Origin: Bacillota bacterium
GTDB taxonomy: Bacteria; Bacillota; Clostridia; Oscillospirales; Ruminococcaceae
Direction of reading: 5' to 3'
Assembly: GCA_029572815.1 (NCBI GenBank)
Contig: JAKPUQ010000143.1
Location: 1 to 36,175 of the forward strand
DNA length: 36,175 nucleotides
Below the pieces are notes generated by a model. It was given only the letters and a program-made list of their open reading frames with translations. It did no database searches and had not been told where the DNA came from. Positions 1 to 7,628 of this stretch are shown here, in pieces. Within the stretch, counting starts at the first letter, position 1, and every line of letters starts with the position of its first letter. A program made the position numbers and the translations under genes.

Positions 1-156
1 TATAAGAAATATATCTATTCCTTCAAGTTTGAAATGGTTGAAACAAATTTCCCTCTGTAAGCCTTTTACTGATTTGAATTTCTGATTTTGTGCATTGTGA
101 CGATTTTTTTATCTTCTGCCTACTTTTGCTTGACACTAACTGTGTCCGTATGGGGC

Positions 157-185
157 TTGATTTATTTTTGTCAGTGTGGTATAAT
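157..185 (+). promoter_or_regulatory. Promoter of the COG0523 operon
   Basis: TTGATT (157-162), a 17-bp spacer, then TATAAT (180-185) with a TG dinucleotide one base upstream (extended -10). Transcription would start near 192, so the upstream TTG at 191 cannot be the start codon and the ATG at 221 is preferred. Bases 1-156 hold no gene that I can see. I saw no clear Zur palindrome, although the product suggests zinc control. Confidence 0.75.
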
Positions 186-220
186 ATAATTTGAAATTAA
201 AAGAAAGAAGTGTTGTTCAC

Positions 221-1348
221 ATGACAAAGATCACTATTTTCTCGGGTTTTCTTGGCGCCGGTAAGACTACCCTTATAAAAAAGCTCATTCAGGAGGGCTA
301 TAAAGGCGAGAAGCTGGTGCTTATCGAGAACGAATTCGGTCAGATAGGCATTGACGGCGGATTTTTACAGGACGCAGGTGTGGAGATAACCGAAATGAAC
401 TCGGGCTGTATCTGCTGCAGCCTGGTCGGTGATTTCGGAAAGGCTCTGGAGAAGGTCCTTGCTGACTATGCTCCCGACCGTATCCTTATCGAGCCCTCCG
501 GCGTCGGCAAGCTCAGTGACGTTATCCGCGCTGTTCAGAATATCAATGCTCACGATGTAGAGCTTGACGGCTTTACAACAGTTGTGGACGCAAAGAAGTA
601 CAAGATGTATATGAAGAACTTCGGCGAGTTCTTCGATAATCAGATAACATACGCAAGCTGTCTTATACTCAGCCATACAAGCGGACTTTCACAGGAGAAG
701 CTTGACGAGTGTGTAAAGAGTCTGCGCGAGAAAAATCCCGCAGCTCCTATCGTTACAACAGAGTGGGATCAGCTTACAGGCGCACAGCTTGTTGATGCAA
801 TGACACAGAAGAACACTCTTGATGACGAGCTGAAGGAGCTCCTTGAGGAAGCAGCAAAGCACGATCATTACCACCATCACGATGACGACGAGGACGAGCA
901 TGAGCACCATCATCACCACCACGATGACGAGGATGAGCATGAGCACCATCATCACCACCACGATGATGATGACGACGAGCATGAGCATCATCACCATGAC
1001 CATGGTCCCGACTGCACCTGCGGCTGTCACGATCATGACCATGACCACGATCATCACCACCATCACCATGCTGACGATGTGTTCACAAGCTGGGGCAGAG
1101 AGACCACAAGAACATATACTGTTGAGGAGATAACAGCTGCATTAAACGCTCTCGGCGACGAGGAAAAGTACGGCATGATACTCCGTGCAAAGGGAATCGT
1201 TGCAGGTGCTGACGGAAAGTGGATACACTACGATTATGTTCCCGGTGTGCCTGATGTCCGTAACGGAAGCGCAGGTACCATCGGCAGACTCTGCGTTATC
1301 GGCTCAAAGATAAACGAAGAGGCTATCGCAGAGCTTTTCAACGCCTGA
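221..1348 (+). CDS. COG0523 (CobW-like) GTPase with His-rich metal-binding region
   Basis: A G3E-family P-loop GTPase of 375 residues, of the group that delivers or handles metals such as zinc or cobalt in the cytoplasm. The Walker A motif GFLGAGKT is at residues 9-16, the NEFG segment near 37-40, and the family metal motif CxCC at C63/C65/C66. A CobW C-terminal domain follows after residue 295. Between the domains, at about residues 217-292, lies an extreme His/Asp/Glu run with an internal CTCGC cluster, a likely metal buffer or chaperone arm. The start is ATG 221, preceded by an AAGAAAGAAG ribosome site. The next gene follows after 18 bp with its own AAGGAG site, so the two form an operon. 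Zinc is inferred from the His tail and the facing zinc ATPase. The exact metal and client are unknown. Confidence 0.88.
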   Translation: MTKITIFSGFLGAGKTTLIKKLIQEGYKGEKLVLIENEFGQIGIDGGFLQDAGVEITEMNSGCICCSLVGDFGKALEKVLADYAPDRILIEPSGVGKLSDVIRAVQNINAHDVELDGFTTVVDAKKYKMYMKNFGEFFDNQITYASCLILSHTSGLSQEKLDECVKSLREKNPAAPIVTTEWDQLTGAQLVDAMTQKNTLDDELKELLEEAAKHDHYHHHDDDEDEHEHHHHHHDDEDEHEHHHHHHDDDDDEHEHHHHDHGPDCTCGCHDHDHDHDHHHHHHADDVFTSWGRETTRTYTVEEITAALNALGDEEKYGMILRAKGIVAGADGKWIHYDYVPGVPDVRNGSAGTIGRLCVIGSKINEEAIAELFNA

Positions 1349-1366
1349 TCGAAAGGAGCTTTTATA

Positions 1367-2323
1367 ATGCCTGATCAGAATGATGTAATACCGATATATC
1401 TCTTTCTCGGCTTCCTTGAGTCGGGAAAGACCAAGTTCATACAGGAGACCTTAGAGGACAGACGCTTCAACAAGGGCGAAAAGACTCTTCTCCTTATCTG
1501 TGAGGAGGGTATAGAGGAATACGATATTTCACGTATGCCCAAGAAGAACATTGTTACCCATGTCATTGAGGATAAGGAAGACTTCACCATGGAGAACTTC
1601 ACAAAGATCCTCAAGGACAGCGGTGCAGAGCGTATTGTTGTAGAATACAACGGTATGTGGACCATGGACGAGTTCTTCAAGGCAATGCCCGACGAGACCA
1701 CTATTGCCCAGGTAATGTGCTTTGTGGATCCCACCACCTTCATGAACTACAATTCAAATATGCGCAGTCTTGTTGTTGATAAGTTCAACACTACAGAAAT
1801 GGTAGTTTTCAACCGCTTCGAGAAGAGCTTTGATCCCAACGAGATCCACAAGATCGTCAGGGGAGTTTCAAGGCGTGCTGAGATAGTTTACGAATACTCC
1901 GACGGACAGATCGCCTATGACGATATTGAGGATCCGCTTCCTTTTGATGTGGAGGCTGACGAGATAACTATCGAGGATAAGGACTTCGCTCTCTGGTACA
2001 GAGATATTATGGAGGAGCCCTTCAAGTATGACGGCAAGATCATGACATTCAAGGGACTTACCGCCAAGAACAGCAAGTTCCCCGAGAACACCTACGCTGT
2101 GGGACGTCATATCATGACCTGCTGTGTTGAGGATATACAGTACTGCTGGATGGTCGCTCAAGACGAGAGCGGAAATGAGCCGCCCAACAAGGAATGGATA
2201 ACCGTTACAGGAAAGATAAGCGTTCAGAAGCATAAGCTCTACAAGGGCAAGGGACCTGTACTTATGGTTCAGAAGGTAGAAAAAGCCGAAGTTCCCGAGC
2301 AGCCTGTAGCTACATTCTATTAA
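1367..2323 (+). CDS. COG0523-like GTPase fused to a TIGR03943/DUF1980-like domain
   Basis: A 318-residue protein with Walker A GFLESGKT at residues 15-22 and a CobW-like N-terminal half. It lacks the CxCC motif that defines metal-handling COG0523 proteins; the segment where it should lie reads LLICEEGIEEYDISRMP. The last 110 residues resemble the C-terminal OB-like domain of TIGR03943/YcgQ proteins, with a pattern of F.YDGK, GR.IMTCC.ED and WITVTGKI. YcgQ-type proteins are normally separate and are encoded beside a permease and a COG0523 GTPase, so this looks like a domain fusion. It is the second gene of the operon and is followed at once by a terminator. The fusion is inferred by eye; the GTPase assignment is firm. 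Confidence 0.75.
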   Translation: MPDQNDVIPIYLFLGFLESGKTKFIQETLEDRRFNKGEKTLLLICEEGIEEYDISRMPKKNIVTHVIEDKEDFTMENFTKILKDSGAERIVVEYNGMWTMDEFFKAMPDETTIAQVMCFVDPTTFMNYNSNMRSLVVDKFNTTEMVVFNRFEKSFDPNEIHKIVRGVSRRAEIVYEYSDGQIAYDDIEDPLPFDVEADEITIEDKDFALWYRDIMEEPFKYDGKIMTFKGLTAKNSKFPENTYAVGRHIMTCCVEDIQYCWMVAQDESGNEPPNKEWITVTGKISVQKHKLYKGKGPVLMVQKVEKAEVPEQPVATFY

Positions 2324-2330
2324 TAGCAAA

Positions 2331-2354
2331 GCTCCCGTTTCTGCGGGAGCTTTT
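2331..2354 (+). terminator. Intrinsic terminator of the COG0523 operon
   Basis: Seven-base GC-rich stem GCTCCCG / CGGGAGC around a 6-base loop, followed by TTTT, starting 7 bp after the stop codon. Confidence 0.85.
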
Positions 2355-2420
2355 AACATAGCCTTCAACACTGTGTTGAAAATATAATGTGATGTTGAAA
2401 ATAATCAGTAAATATTAACA

Positions 2421-2448
2421 AAGGGAGACTTTTGATAAAGTCTCCCTT
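2421..2448 (-). terminator. Terminator of the P1B ATPase gene
   Basis: Perfect 12-bp inverted repeat, AAGGGAGACTTT and its complement, around a 4-base loop, 5 bp beyond the stop codon at 2454. The minus-strand tail is T-rich (TTTGTTAATATTTA). It could also work from the other side. Confidence 0.8.
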
Positions 2449-2453
2449 ATGTT

Positions 2454-4970
2454 TTATTTATACTTTCTTATGTTCAGCACTCTTATTGAATTGAGTATGA
2501 GCAGCATTGCCGTACCTGAGTCAGCGAAAACAGCCAGCCACATATTGGGGTGACCGACGAGACCAAGCAACAGAACAGCAGCCTTGACTGCCAGCGCGAA
2601 GATAATGTTTTCATATGAGATACGCAGTGTCTTGTCTGCAATTTTCTTTGCCTTTACCACTGAATCGGGCTCGGAATTCATGAACACTGCGTCTGCAGCC
2701 TCCAGTGCAAGATCGGAGCCGCTGTGCATAGCGCCGCCCACATCTGCACCTGCCAGTACGGGGCCATCATTGAAGCCGTCTCCTACGAACATGACAGCGC
2801 CATTTTCCTTGCGGATACGCTCTATCTCAGCAAGCTTGCCGTCGGGGAGAAGGTCTCCCTTAGCTGAGTCAACACCGAGCTGTTTAGCCATAGCCTGTGC
2901 ATTGTCGTTCTTATCGCCTGTGAGCATAGCTGTAGCGATACCCATTTGTCTCAGCTGTGAAACAGCTTCGGCGGATGTTTTCTTAACAGTGTCGGAAACT
3001 ACTATCCTGCCCTGTATCTCGCCATCAACAGCGACATAGACTATACTTCCGAGAGGCGTTTCCTCCTCGGGGACCGAGATATTGTTTTCAGACATGAGCC
3101 TCTCATTTCCGCAGAGAATGTTCCTGCCATCCAGAACAGCAGAAACGCCTCGTCCTGCGATCTCAGAGGTCTTTTCGGGAGTGAACAGCCTGCTGTCATT
3201 TTCCTTGCAGTAGTCCACAATACTCTCGGCAACGGGGTGAGTAGAGCTTTGCTCGCAGCTGCCGCAAATTGAGAGAAGCTCCTTTTCGCCAAGCTTACCG
3301 TAAGACCTGACCTCAGTAACCGAAAAGCTTCCGTTTGTGAGTGTACCGGTCTTGTCGAAGGCAACAGCCTTGACCTTACCCAGTGCTTCAATAGCATTGC
3401 CGCCCTTAAAGAGTATTCCCAGCTTTGAAGCTGCGCCGATACCCGAGAAGTACGCAAGAGGCACACTGAGTACCAGAGCGCAGGGGCAGCTGATTACAAG
3501 GAAAGTAAGTGCGGAGTATATCCACTTGCTCCAGTCTCCTGTGATAAGAGAGGGAACAATTGCCGTAAGAACTGCAATAGCTATAACGATAGGTGTATAT
3601 ATCTTTGCAAAGCGGGTGATGAAGCGGTCTATCTTGGGCTTTGTAGCCGAAGCGTCCTCGACTGCCTGAGCAATTTTTGAGATCATGGAGTCGGAGGCTG
3701 CTGCCGTAGCCTTCAGTGTAAATGTGTCTGAAAGATTTATGCAGCCTGACAGTACCTCGTCTCCCTTTCTTACAGTGAGGGGAACAGGTTCGCCATTTAC
3801 TGCTGAGGTGTCTATTCTTGACTCGCCTGATTCAACGATACCGTCCGCAGCGATCCTTTCACCAGCCTTTATGCGGAGAATATCACCTACTTCGATCTCA
3901 TCGGAGTGTATCCTTCTGAACTCCCCGTCGATAAGCACATCAGCTTCCTCAACTTTAAGTCCGGCTACATCGGTGATAGCCTTGCGGCTTCGGGAAACAG
4001 CGTAGTTTTCAAAGAGCTCGCCGATACGGAAGAACAGAACCACTCCCACAGCTTCGGCGTATTCACCGAGGACGAAGGCACCTATAGTAGCCACAGTCAT
4101 GAGGAAGTTCTCGTCAAAGAAGTTCTTGTTTTTAAGGTTCCTGAATGTAGCAATAAGGACATTATATCCAAGAATAAGGTAAGCGGCAACGTAGAGTGCG
4201 ATAGTCAACGGCTTTATATCAAAAATCTTTCCGCTGAGCAATGCTGCCGCGAAAACAACTATACCTATTATAAGAGGGATAATATCATTTTTGAGTCCCT
4301 CGGTATTGTCATTGTGAGAGTGAGTATGCTCAGCTTCTTCATGATGCTTTTCATGCTCCTCAGAGCTGTGGCGTTCTTTTGCAGCATGGGAGATAACGAC
4401 TCCTGCCTCTATACCGTTTGCCACCTGATTGATCTTTTCAAGCAGCTCATCGGTGATGTTGCCCTTTATCCTGAACTTCTTCATAGGGAAGTTCAGGACC
4501 GCGGACTCAACACCATCTATCCTGCTGATAGCCTCCTCGATTTTTGCACCGCAGTGAGCACAGTCCAGGTTTTCAATGATGAAATCATCATCGTTTCCAT
4601 GATGGTGATCGTGCTCATGCTCATGACCACAGCCGCACTCCTCATCGTGATGGTGATGTTCGTGCTCATGTTCGTGACCGCAGCCGCACTCCTCGTCGTG
4701 ATGGTGGTGGTGTTCGTGCTCATGTTCATGACGTCGCGAGTGATGATGAGCCTCTTCGATCGCTGCGATAACGACTCCGGCTTCGATACTGTTTGCCACC
4801 TCGTTGATCTTAGCAACGAGCTCATCAGTGATATTGCCTTTTATCTTGAATTTTTTCATGGGGAAGTTAAGCACGGCAGACTCGATACCCTCAAGCTTGC
4901 TGATAGCTTCCTCTATTTTAGCGCCGCAGTGAGCGCAGTCCAGATTAGATACAGAAAAGTATTTTTCCAT
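2454..4970 (-). CDS. zntA: Zn/Cd/Pb-type P1B ATPase with two HMA domains
   Basis: A heavy-metal efflux ATPase of 838 residues. Two nearly identical HMA domains carry CAHC at residues 12-15 and 137-140. Between them (about 75-125) is a His/Glu stretch with two copies of a DEECGCGHEHEH-type unit, and a shorter His cluster lies at 201-220. Catalytic features are CPC at 495-497 in the membrane, the phosphorylation loop DKTGT at 539-543, HP at 578-579, GDGFND at 730-735, and an Asp in ADSGTAMLLILNS at 817 that is typical of the Zn2+/Cd2+/Pb2+ subgroup. The start is ATG 4970, because AAAGGA lies 10 bases upstream. The longer form from 4991 has no ribosome site and would begin inside the operator. 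It probably exports zinc or cadmium; the metal is not proven. The symbol cadA would be equally usual. Confidence 0.93.
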   Translation of the reverse strand: MEKYFSVSNLDCAHCGAKIEEAISKLEGIESAVLNFPMKKFKIKGNITDELVAKINEVANSIEAGVVIAAIEEAHHHSRRHEHEHEHHHHHDEECGCGHEHEHEHHHHDEECGCGHEHEHDHHHGNDDDFIIENLDCAHCGAKIEEAISRIDGVESAVLNFPMKKFRIKGNITDELLEKINQVANGIEAGVVISHAAKERHSSEEHEKHHEEAEHTHSHNDNTEGLKNDIIPLIIGIVVFAAALLSGKIFDIKPLTIALYVAAYLILGYNVLIATFRNLKNKNFFDENFLMTVATIGAFVLGEYAEAVGVVLFFRIGELFENYAVSRSRKAITDVAGLKVEEADVLIDGEFRRIHSDEIEVGDILRIKAGERIAADGIVESGESRIDTSAVNGEPVPLTVRKGDEVLSGCINLSDTFTLKATAAASDSMISKIAQAVEDASATKPKIDRFITRFAKIYTPIVIAIAVLTAIVPSLITGDWSKWIYSALTFLVISCPCALVLSVPLAYFSGIGAASKLGILFKGGNAIEALGKVKAVAFDKTGTLTNGSFSVTEVRSYGKLGEKELLSICGSCEQSSTHPVAESIVDYCKENDSRLFTPEKTSEIAGRGVSAVLDGRNILCGNERLMSENNISVPEEETPLGSIVYVAVDGEIQGRIVVSDTVKKTSAEAVSQLRQMGIATAMLTGDKNDNAQAMAKQLGVDSAKGDLLPDGKLAEIERIRKENGAVMFVGDGFNDGPVLAGADVGGAMHSGSDLALEAADAVFMNSEPDSVVKAKKIADKTLRISYENIIFALAVKAAVLLLGLVGHPNMWLAVFADSGTAMLLILNSIRVLNIRKYK

Positions 4971-4988
4971 AAGGTCACTATCCTTTCT

Positions 4989-5010
4989 CATATGAACGGT
5001 TGTTCATATG
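4989..5010 (-). promoter_or_regulatory. ArsR/SmtB-type operator
   Basis: A 22-bp perfect inverted repeat, CATATGAAC-N4-GTTCATATG. Its core TGAA-N6-TTCA matches the classic 12-2-12 operator of SmtB/CzrA/CadC-type metal sensors. It covers the predicted transcription start of the ATPase gene, so repression lifted by Zn or Cd is expected. No ArsR-family gene lies in the window. Confidence 0.75.
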
Positions 5011-5013
5011 TTT

Positions 5014-5042
5014 AATATATCATATTTATCTGTGTTTGTCAA
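5014..5042 (-). promoter_or_regulatory. Promoter of the P1B ATPase gene
   Basis: On the minus strand TTGACA (5042-5037), a 17-bp spacer, then TATATT (5019-5014). The transcription start falls near 5007, inside the operator. Confidence 0.8.
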
Positions 5043-5060
5043 TAGTATCCATGAGATTTC

Positions 5061-5089
5061 TTGCAAACAATGAACTATAGTGGTATAAT
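5061..5089 (+). promoter_or_regulatory. Promoter of small RNA 1
   Basis: TTGCAA (5061-5066), a 17-bp spacer and TATAAT (5084-5089) with an extended -10 TG at 5081-5082. It drives the structured, gene-free segment that follows. Confidence 0.7.
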
Positions 5090-5095
5090 AGCAGT

Positions 5096-5187
5096 ATAAA
5101 GCCATAAAATAGTTAGCCGTAGGTAACAACTAATCTTGTGTTGTTTTTTTAGGAACACAGCGTATACGGCTATATTGCGGCTTTTTT
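5096..5187 (+). ncRNA. Candidate structured small RNA 1 (about 90 nt)
   Basis: A promoter-to-terminator unit with no reading frame. An outer stem pairs AAAGCC (5098-5103) with GGCTTT (5179-5184) and ends in a T run (5182-5187). An inner stem pairs AGCCGTA (5115-5121) with TACGGCT (5165-5171). Inside it, two hairpins compete for the same bases: AACAAC (5125-5130) with GTTGTT (5140-5145), or TGTGTT (5137-5142) with AACACA (5154-5159). I do not recognise an Rfam family. It could be a trans-acting sRNA or an attenuator for the sigma factor gene 167 bp downstream. The rest of the gap, 5188-5339, holds only T-rich sequence and a palindrome. Confidence 0.55.
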
Positions 5188-5268
5188 AAACTGTTTTATT
5201 GCACTAACTGTTTTTTGAAAATTTTTTTGAGATCATTTCGACTTTTTGGGCGTCAAAAATCACTTATA

Positions 5269-5284
5269 TATGAAAGCTTTCATA
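5269..5284. promoter_or_regulatory. 16-bp palindrome upstream of the sigma factor gene
   Basis: TATGAAAGCTTTCATA is a perfect palindrome 70 bp before the sigma factor start. It is a possible operator. No convincing sigma-A promoter overlaps it, so an alternative sigma promoter in this gap is possible. Confidence 0.4.
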
Positions 5285-5353
5285 ATGGCTTCAGAGATGT
5301 TATAAAAAACAGAACACACCAGATTCTCTGACAGCCGCCAAAGGAGTGATAAT

Positions 5354-5953
5354 ATGGATGCCGTAACCAAATATGTCAGCGGAGGTGACACAGCGATTTT
5401 TACAGTATATTCAGAAAATGATAAAGCTACGGGGATTGATAACACCGTAAACGAGCTTATATCAGACTGTGCGACCTCCAAGGAGAGCCTGAGCAAGCTG
5501 TACCTGATGTTCAAGGACAGCGTTTTTGCTGTGGCTTTCGGAATTACATCTGATTATCATTTATCACAGGATTGTGTGACAGAGACCTTTGTCAGACTTA
5601 CTCAGGTCAAGAAATTCTCCGCAAAGAAAGGGGACGGCAAGGGCTTCATACTCACAATAGCGCGCAACGTTGCATTAGAGCTTCGCCGAAGGTACAAGAA
5701 AGAGATATCCAACTTCATAATACAGAGCTACGGCGAGGCAGAAAAGACTGTGGAGGACAGTATTTACATAAATCAGCTTCTGAAGCATTTAAATGATGTA
5801 CAGAGGCAGACCGTCATACTCAAGTGCTGTGCGGAGCTTACCTTCAAGCAGATCGCAAAGGTCATGAGATGTCCCGAAACAACGGTCAAATCAAGGTACA
5901 AAAAGCAATATCCATATTACAGGAAAAGGCAGGTGAAGATCAGTGAAAGATAA
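5354..5953 (+). CDS. ECF-type RNA polymerase sigma factor (C-terminus frameshifted)
   Basis: A sigma-70-family ECF regulator. Sigma-2-like helices lie at about residues 50-90 and a sigma-4 helix-turn-helix at about 140-185 (LTFKQIAKVMRCPETTVKSR). The start is ATG 5354, with AAAGGAG at 5340-5346. After SRYKK the frame as read ends in an atypical tail (stop at 5953). In the -1 frame the sequence reads AISILQEKAGEDQ and stops at 5944-5946. That is a normal ECF ending, and its TGA overlaps the GTG of the next gene as GTGA. One A appears to be missing from the run at 5900-5904, by sequence error or real slippage. It should control its own operon and stress or envelope genes with the downstream membrane anti-sigma; the regulon is unknown. 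Confidence 0.85.
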   Translation: MDAVTKYVSGGDTAIFTVYSENDKATGIDNTVNELISDCATSKESLSKLYLMFKDSVFAVAFGITSDYHLSQDCVTETFVRLTQVKKFSAKKGDGKGFILTIARNVALELRRRYKKEISNFIIQSYGEAEKTVEDSIYINQLLKHLNDVQRQTVILKCCAELTFKQIAKVMRCPETTVKSRYKKQYPYYRKRQVKISER

Positions 5954-7451
5954 AAATATCAAAGGAGATCCCGTTTTTGAGAATGAGCTCAGAGATAAGA
6001 TGAAGGAGCTCTCATCAAATATAGATTGTTTCGACAAGATCTCCGCAAGAGCTTTTCCTGAAAAAGATTCGGATTTTTCCGACAGCGAGTTTACCGTAAG
6101 CGACCTTGAGAACGTTACGGGCAGGCGCAGGGCAGTTCCCGTGCTCAAATGGATAGCCGCAGCAGCTGCTGTGGTCATATGCGTGGGTATCCTGCCAAAA
6201 ACAGCATTTGTGCAGCGCTTTCTCTCAAACCTTCGCAACAGCGGCGATAAAAAGTACCGTCAGCTTGTATCAGAGATACTTTCAGAGACAGATGAACACA
6301 CCTATGATGTATATGATATGCCGCTGAAGGACTACATTGCTGCTGATATACTTGTGGATCCGCTTTACAGGAGTCCTTTTGAGGACAGTGAGGACAATGA
6401 CATAAGAGTTCGCTTTTTTGTAAGGACCGTACAGCCTGACATTTTCACAGATCAGGTTTATGCGGTTGAGTACAAGGGTGAGTTCAGCAGGTCGAATATC
6501 CTTGCTGCTGCCGAATCCAAAGCAAAATACAGCGATAATGAAATTGAGGAACTGAAGGAAAAATATTATTTCATGTCCTGTTCCGAAGCGCAGTATGCAG
6601 TGGATAAGCATTTCAAGGACGATAAATACGGAAATCTTAAAGATGAAAACGATAATACAGTTGCAGCTGCTTCCTTTGACTATATGTGCTACATGAAAGA
6701 CGGTAAAGAAATAAAACCTGTTACCGCACAGATGCTTTACTCTATGGGAGAGAACAGCGGCAGCTATTATGACCTGTTCGTAGCATCTTATGACGAGAAA
6801 ACAGATACCTATACTGCTTTAGAGCTGCCCGATCACAAGGATATGTGGCAATGCTCAATAAACTTTGACGGTACATCAGCAATGCCCGAGGATAATGCAG
6901 GAAGCTTCGTCAGAAAGGATTACTTCAGTGACATCGGCGATTCTGTGACATACGAATCAATGGGATATTATCTTCCTTTTGAAGATGCAGGAGACAGTAT
7001 AATGAATGACAATCATCCTGACAAGCTTGAGATAAAACCTGATATGCAGGACAAAACTGCAATAATCGCACCTGCGGCGTATTCGTCTAAATCTAAAATG
7101 CAGCTCTACATATCGCCCTTCAATTTCTTCCTGTATTCGTCAGACAGCAATGCCAAGATTCTGATCAAAGTAGAAGGCGCTGACGAAGAGATAAGGATAC
7201 ATCATTCTGATGTTATCGATCATACCGGCAAGTATGATACTTCATACGAAAATATCGAGCAAACCGAACGCGAGAATGAAGAGATCAGGAAAAACATTGA
7301 GGAACAGGCGCAGAAAGCTCAGGAAGTCTATGAACAGGAACAGATCAGAAAGTATGCAGAAGCTCATAGCATTGAAGCAGTAACAGTCCCAGAGGAATTT
7401 CTGATTGATCCTCCAAAAGATCCTGCATTCATTTTAGCAACATCCAATTAA
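5943..7451 (+). CDS. Membrane anti-sigma-factor-like protein with large external domain
   Basis: A 502-residue single-pass membrane protein encoded directly after the sigma factor. Residues 1-64 are charged and cytoplasmic, the place expected for sigma binding. One transmembrane helix spans about 65-85. The remaining 400 or so residues are outside the cell and match no domain I know. A Glu/Gln-rich coiled coil lies near 435-480. The start is GTG 5943, preceded by AGGCAGGTGAAG, which overlaps the reconstructed stop of the sigma gene and so couples their translation. The anti-sigma role rests on gene order and topology. No ZAS zinc motif (HxxxCxxC) is present, so any sensing mechanism must differ from RsrA types. 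Confidence 0.65.
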   Translation: MKDKNIKGDPVFENELRDKMKELSSNIDCFDKISARAFPEKDSDFSDSEFTVSDLENVTGRRRAVPVLKWIAAAAAVVICVGILPKTAFVQRFLSNLRNSGDKKYRQLVSEILSETDEHTYDVYDMPLKDYIAADILVDPLYRSPFEDSEDNDIRVRFFVRTVQPDIFTDQVYAVEYKGEFSRSNILAAAESKAKYSDNEIEELKEKYYFMSCSEAQYAVDKHFKDDKYGNLKDENDNTVAAASFDYMCYMKDGKEIKPVTAQMLYSMGENSGSYYDLFVASYDEKTDTYTALELPDHKDMWQCSINFDGTSAMPEDNAGSFVRKDYFSDIGDSVTYESMGYYLPFEDAGDSIMNDNHPDKLEIKPDMQDKTAIIAPAAYSSKSKMQLYISPFNFFLYSSDSNAKILIKVEGADEEIRIHHSDVIDHTGKYDTSYENIEQTERENEEIRKNIEEQAQKAQEVYEQEQIRKYAEAHSIEAVTVPEEFLIDPPKDPAFILATSN

Positions 7452-7508
7452 GCAGCTTACGGAAGTTCGCTTAAGATATAATTTGAATTGCAAAAGAAAG
7501 TTCAGATA

Positions 7509-7540
7509 CAGCCCTTCGAGAGATCGAAGGGCTGTTTTTT
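7509..7540 (+). terminator. Intrinsic terminator of the sigma/anti-sigma operon
   Basis: Perfect 10-bp stem CAGCCCTTCG / CGAAGGGCTG, 6-base loop, then TTTTTT. Confidence 0.92.
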
Positions 7541-7542
7541 GC

Positions 7543-7576
7543 AAAAAAAGTGCTGCCTGTGGGGAACACAGACAGC
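7543..7576 (-). terminator. Intrinsic terminator of the MATE gene
   Basis: Read on the minus strand, a 10-bp stem GCTGTCTGTG / CACAGGCAGC with one G-U pair and a 5-base loop, followed by ACTTTTTTT. It sits back to back with the previous terminator. Confidence 0.85.
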
Positions 7577-7628
7577 GGAGTGAGGATGGAAATGGGGTGT
7601 ATATTAACGACTGAATACCAGTCTGGGA

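Noticed and set aside
191..220. TTG at 191 as start of the first COG0523 gene
   Set aside because: It lies at the predicted transcription start and has no ribosome site; ATG 221 has one and gives the normal family N-terminus.
689..1069. Minus-strand frame rich in Val and Met opposite the His tail
   Set aside because: It is the antisense reading of CAT/CAC and GAT/GAC codons; no start signals and no family resemblance.
3906..5015. Long plus-strand frame (369 codons) opposite the P1B ATPase
   Set aside because: It lies wholly antisense to a well-conserved gene with all catalytic motifs, has low-complexity Val/Met runs from His codons, and no ribosome site.
5096..5353. Known riboswitch upstream of the sigma gene
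   Set aside because: None of the riboswitch consensus cores I know is visible, and the element ends in its own terminator 167 bp before the gene.
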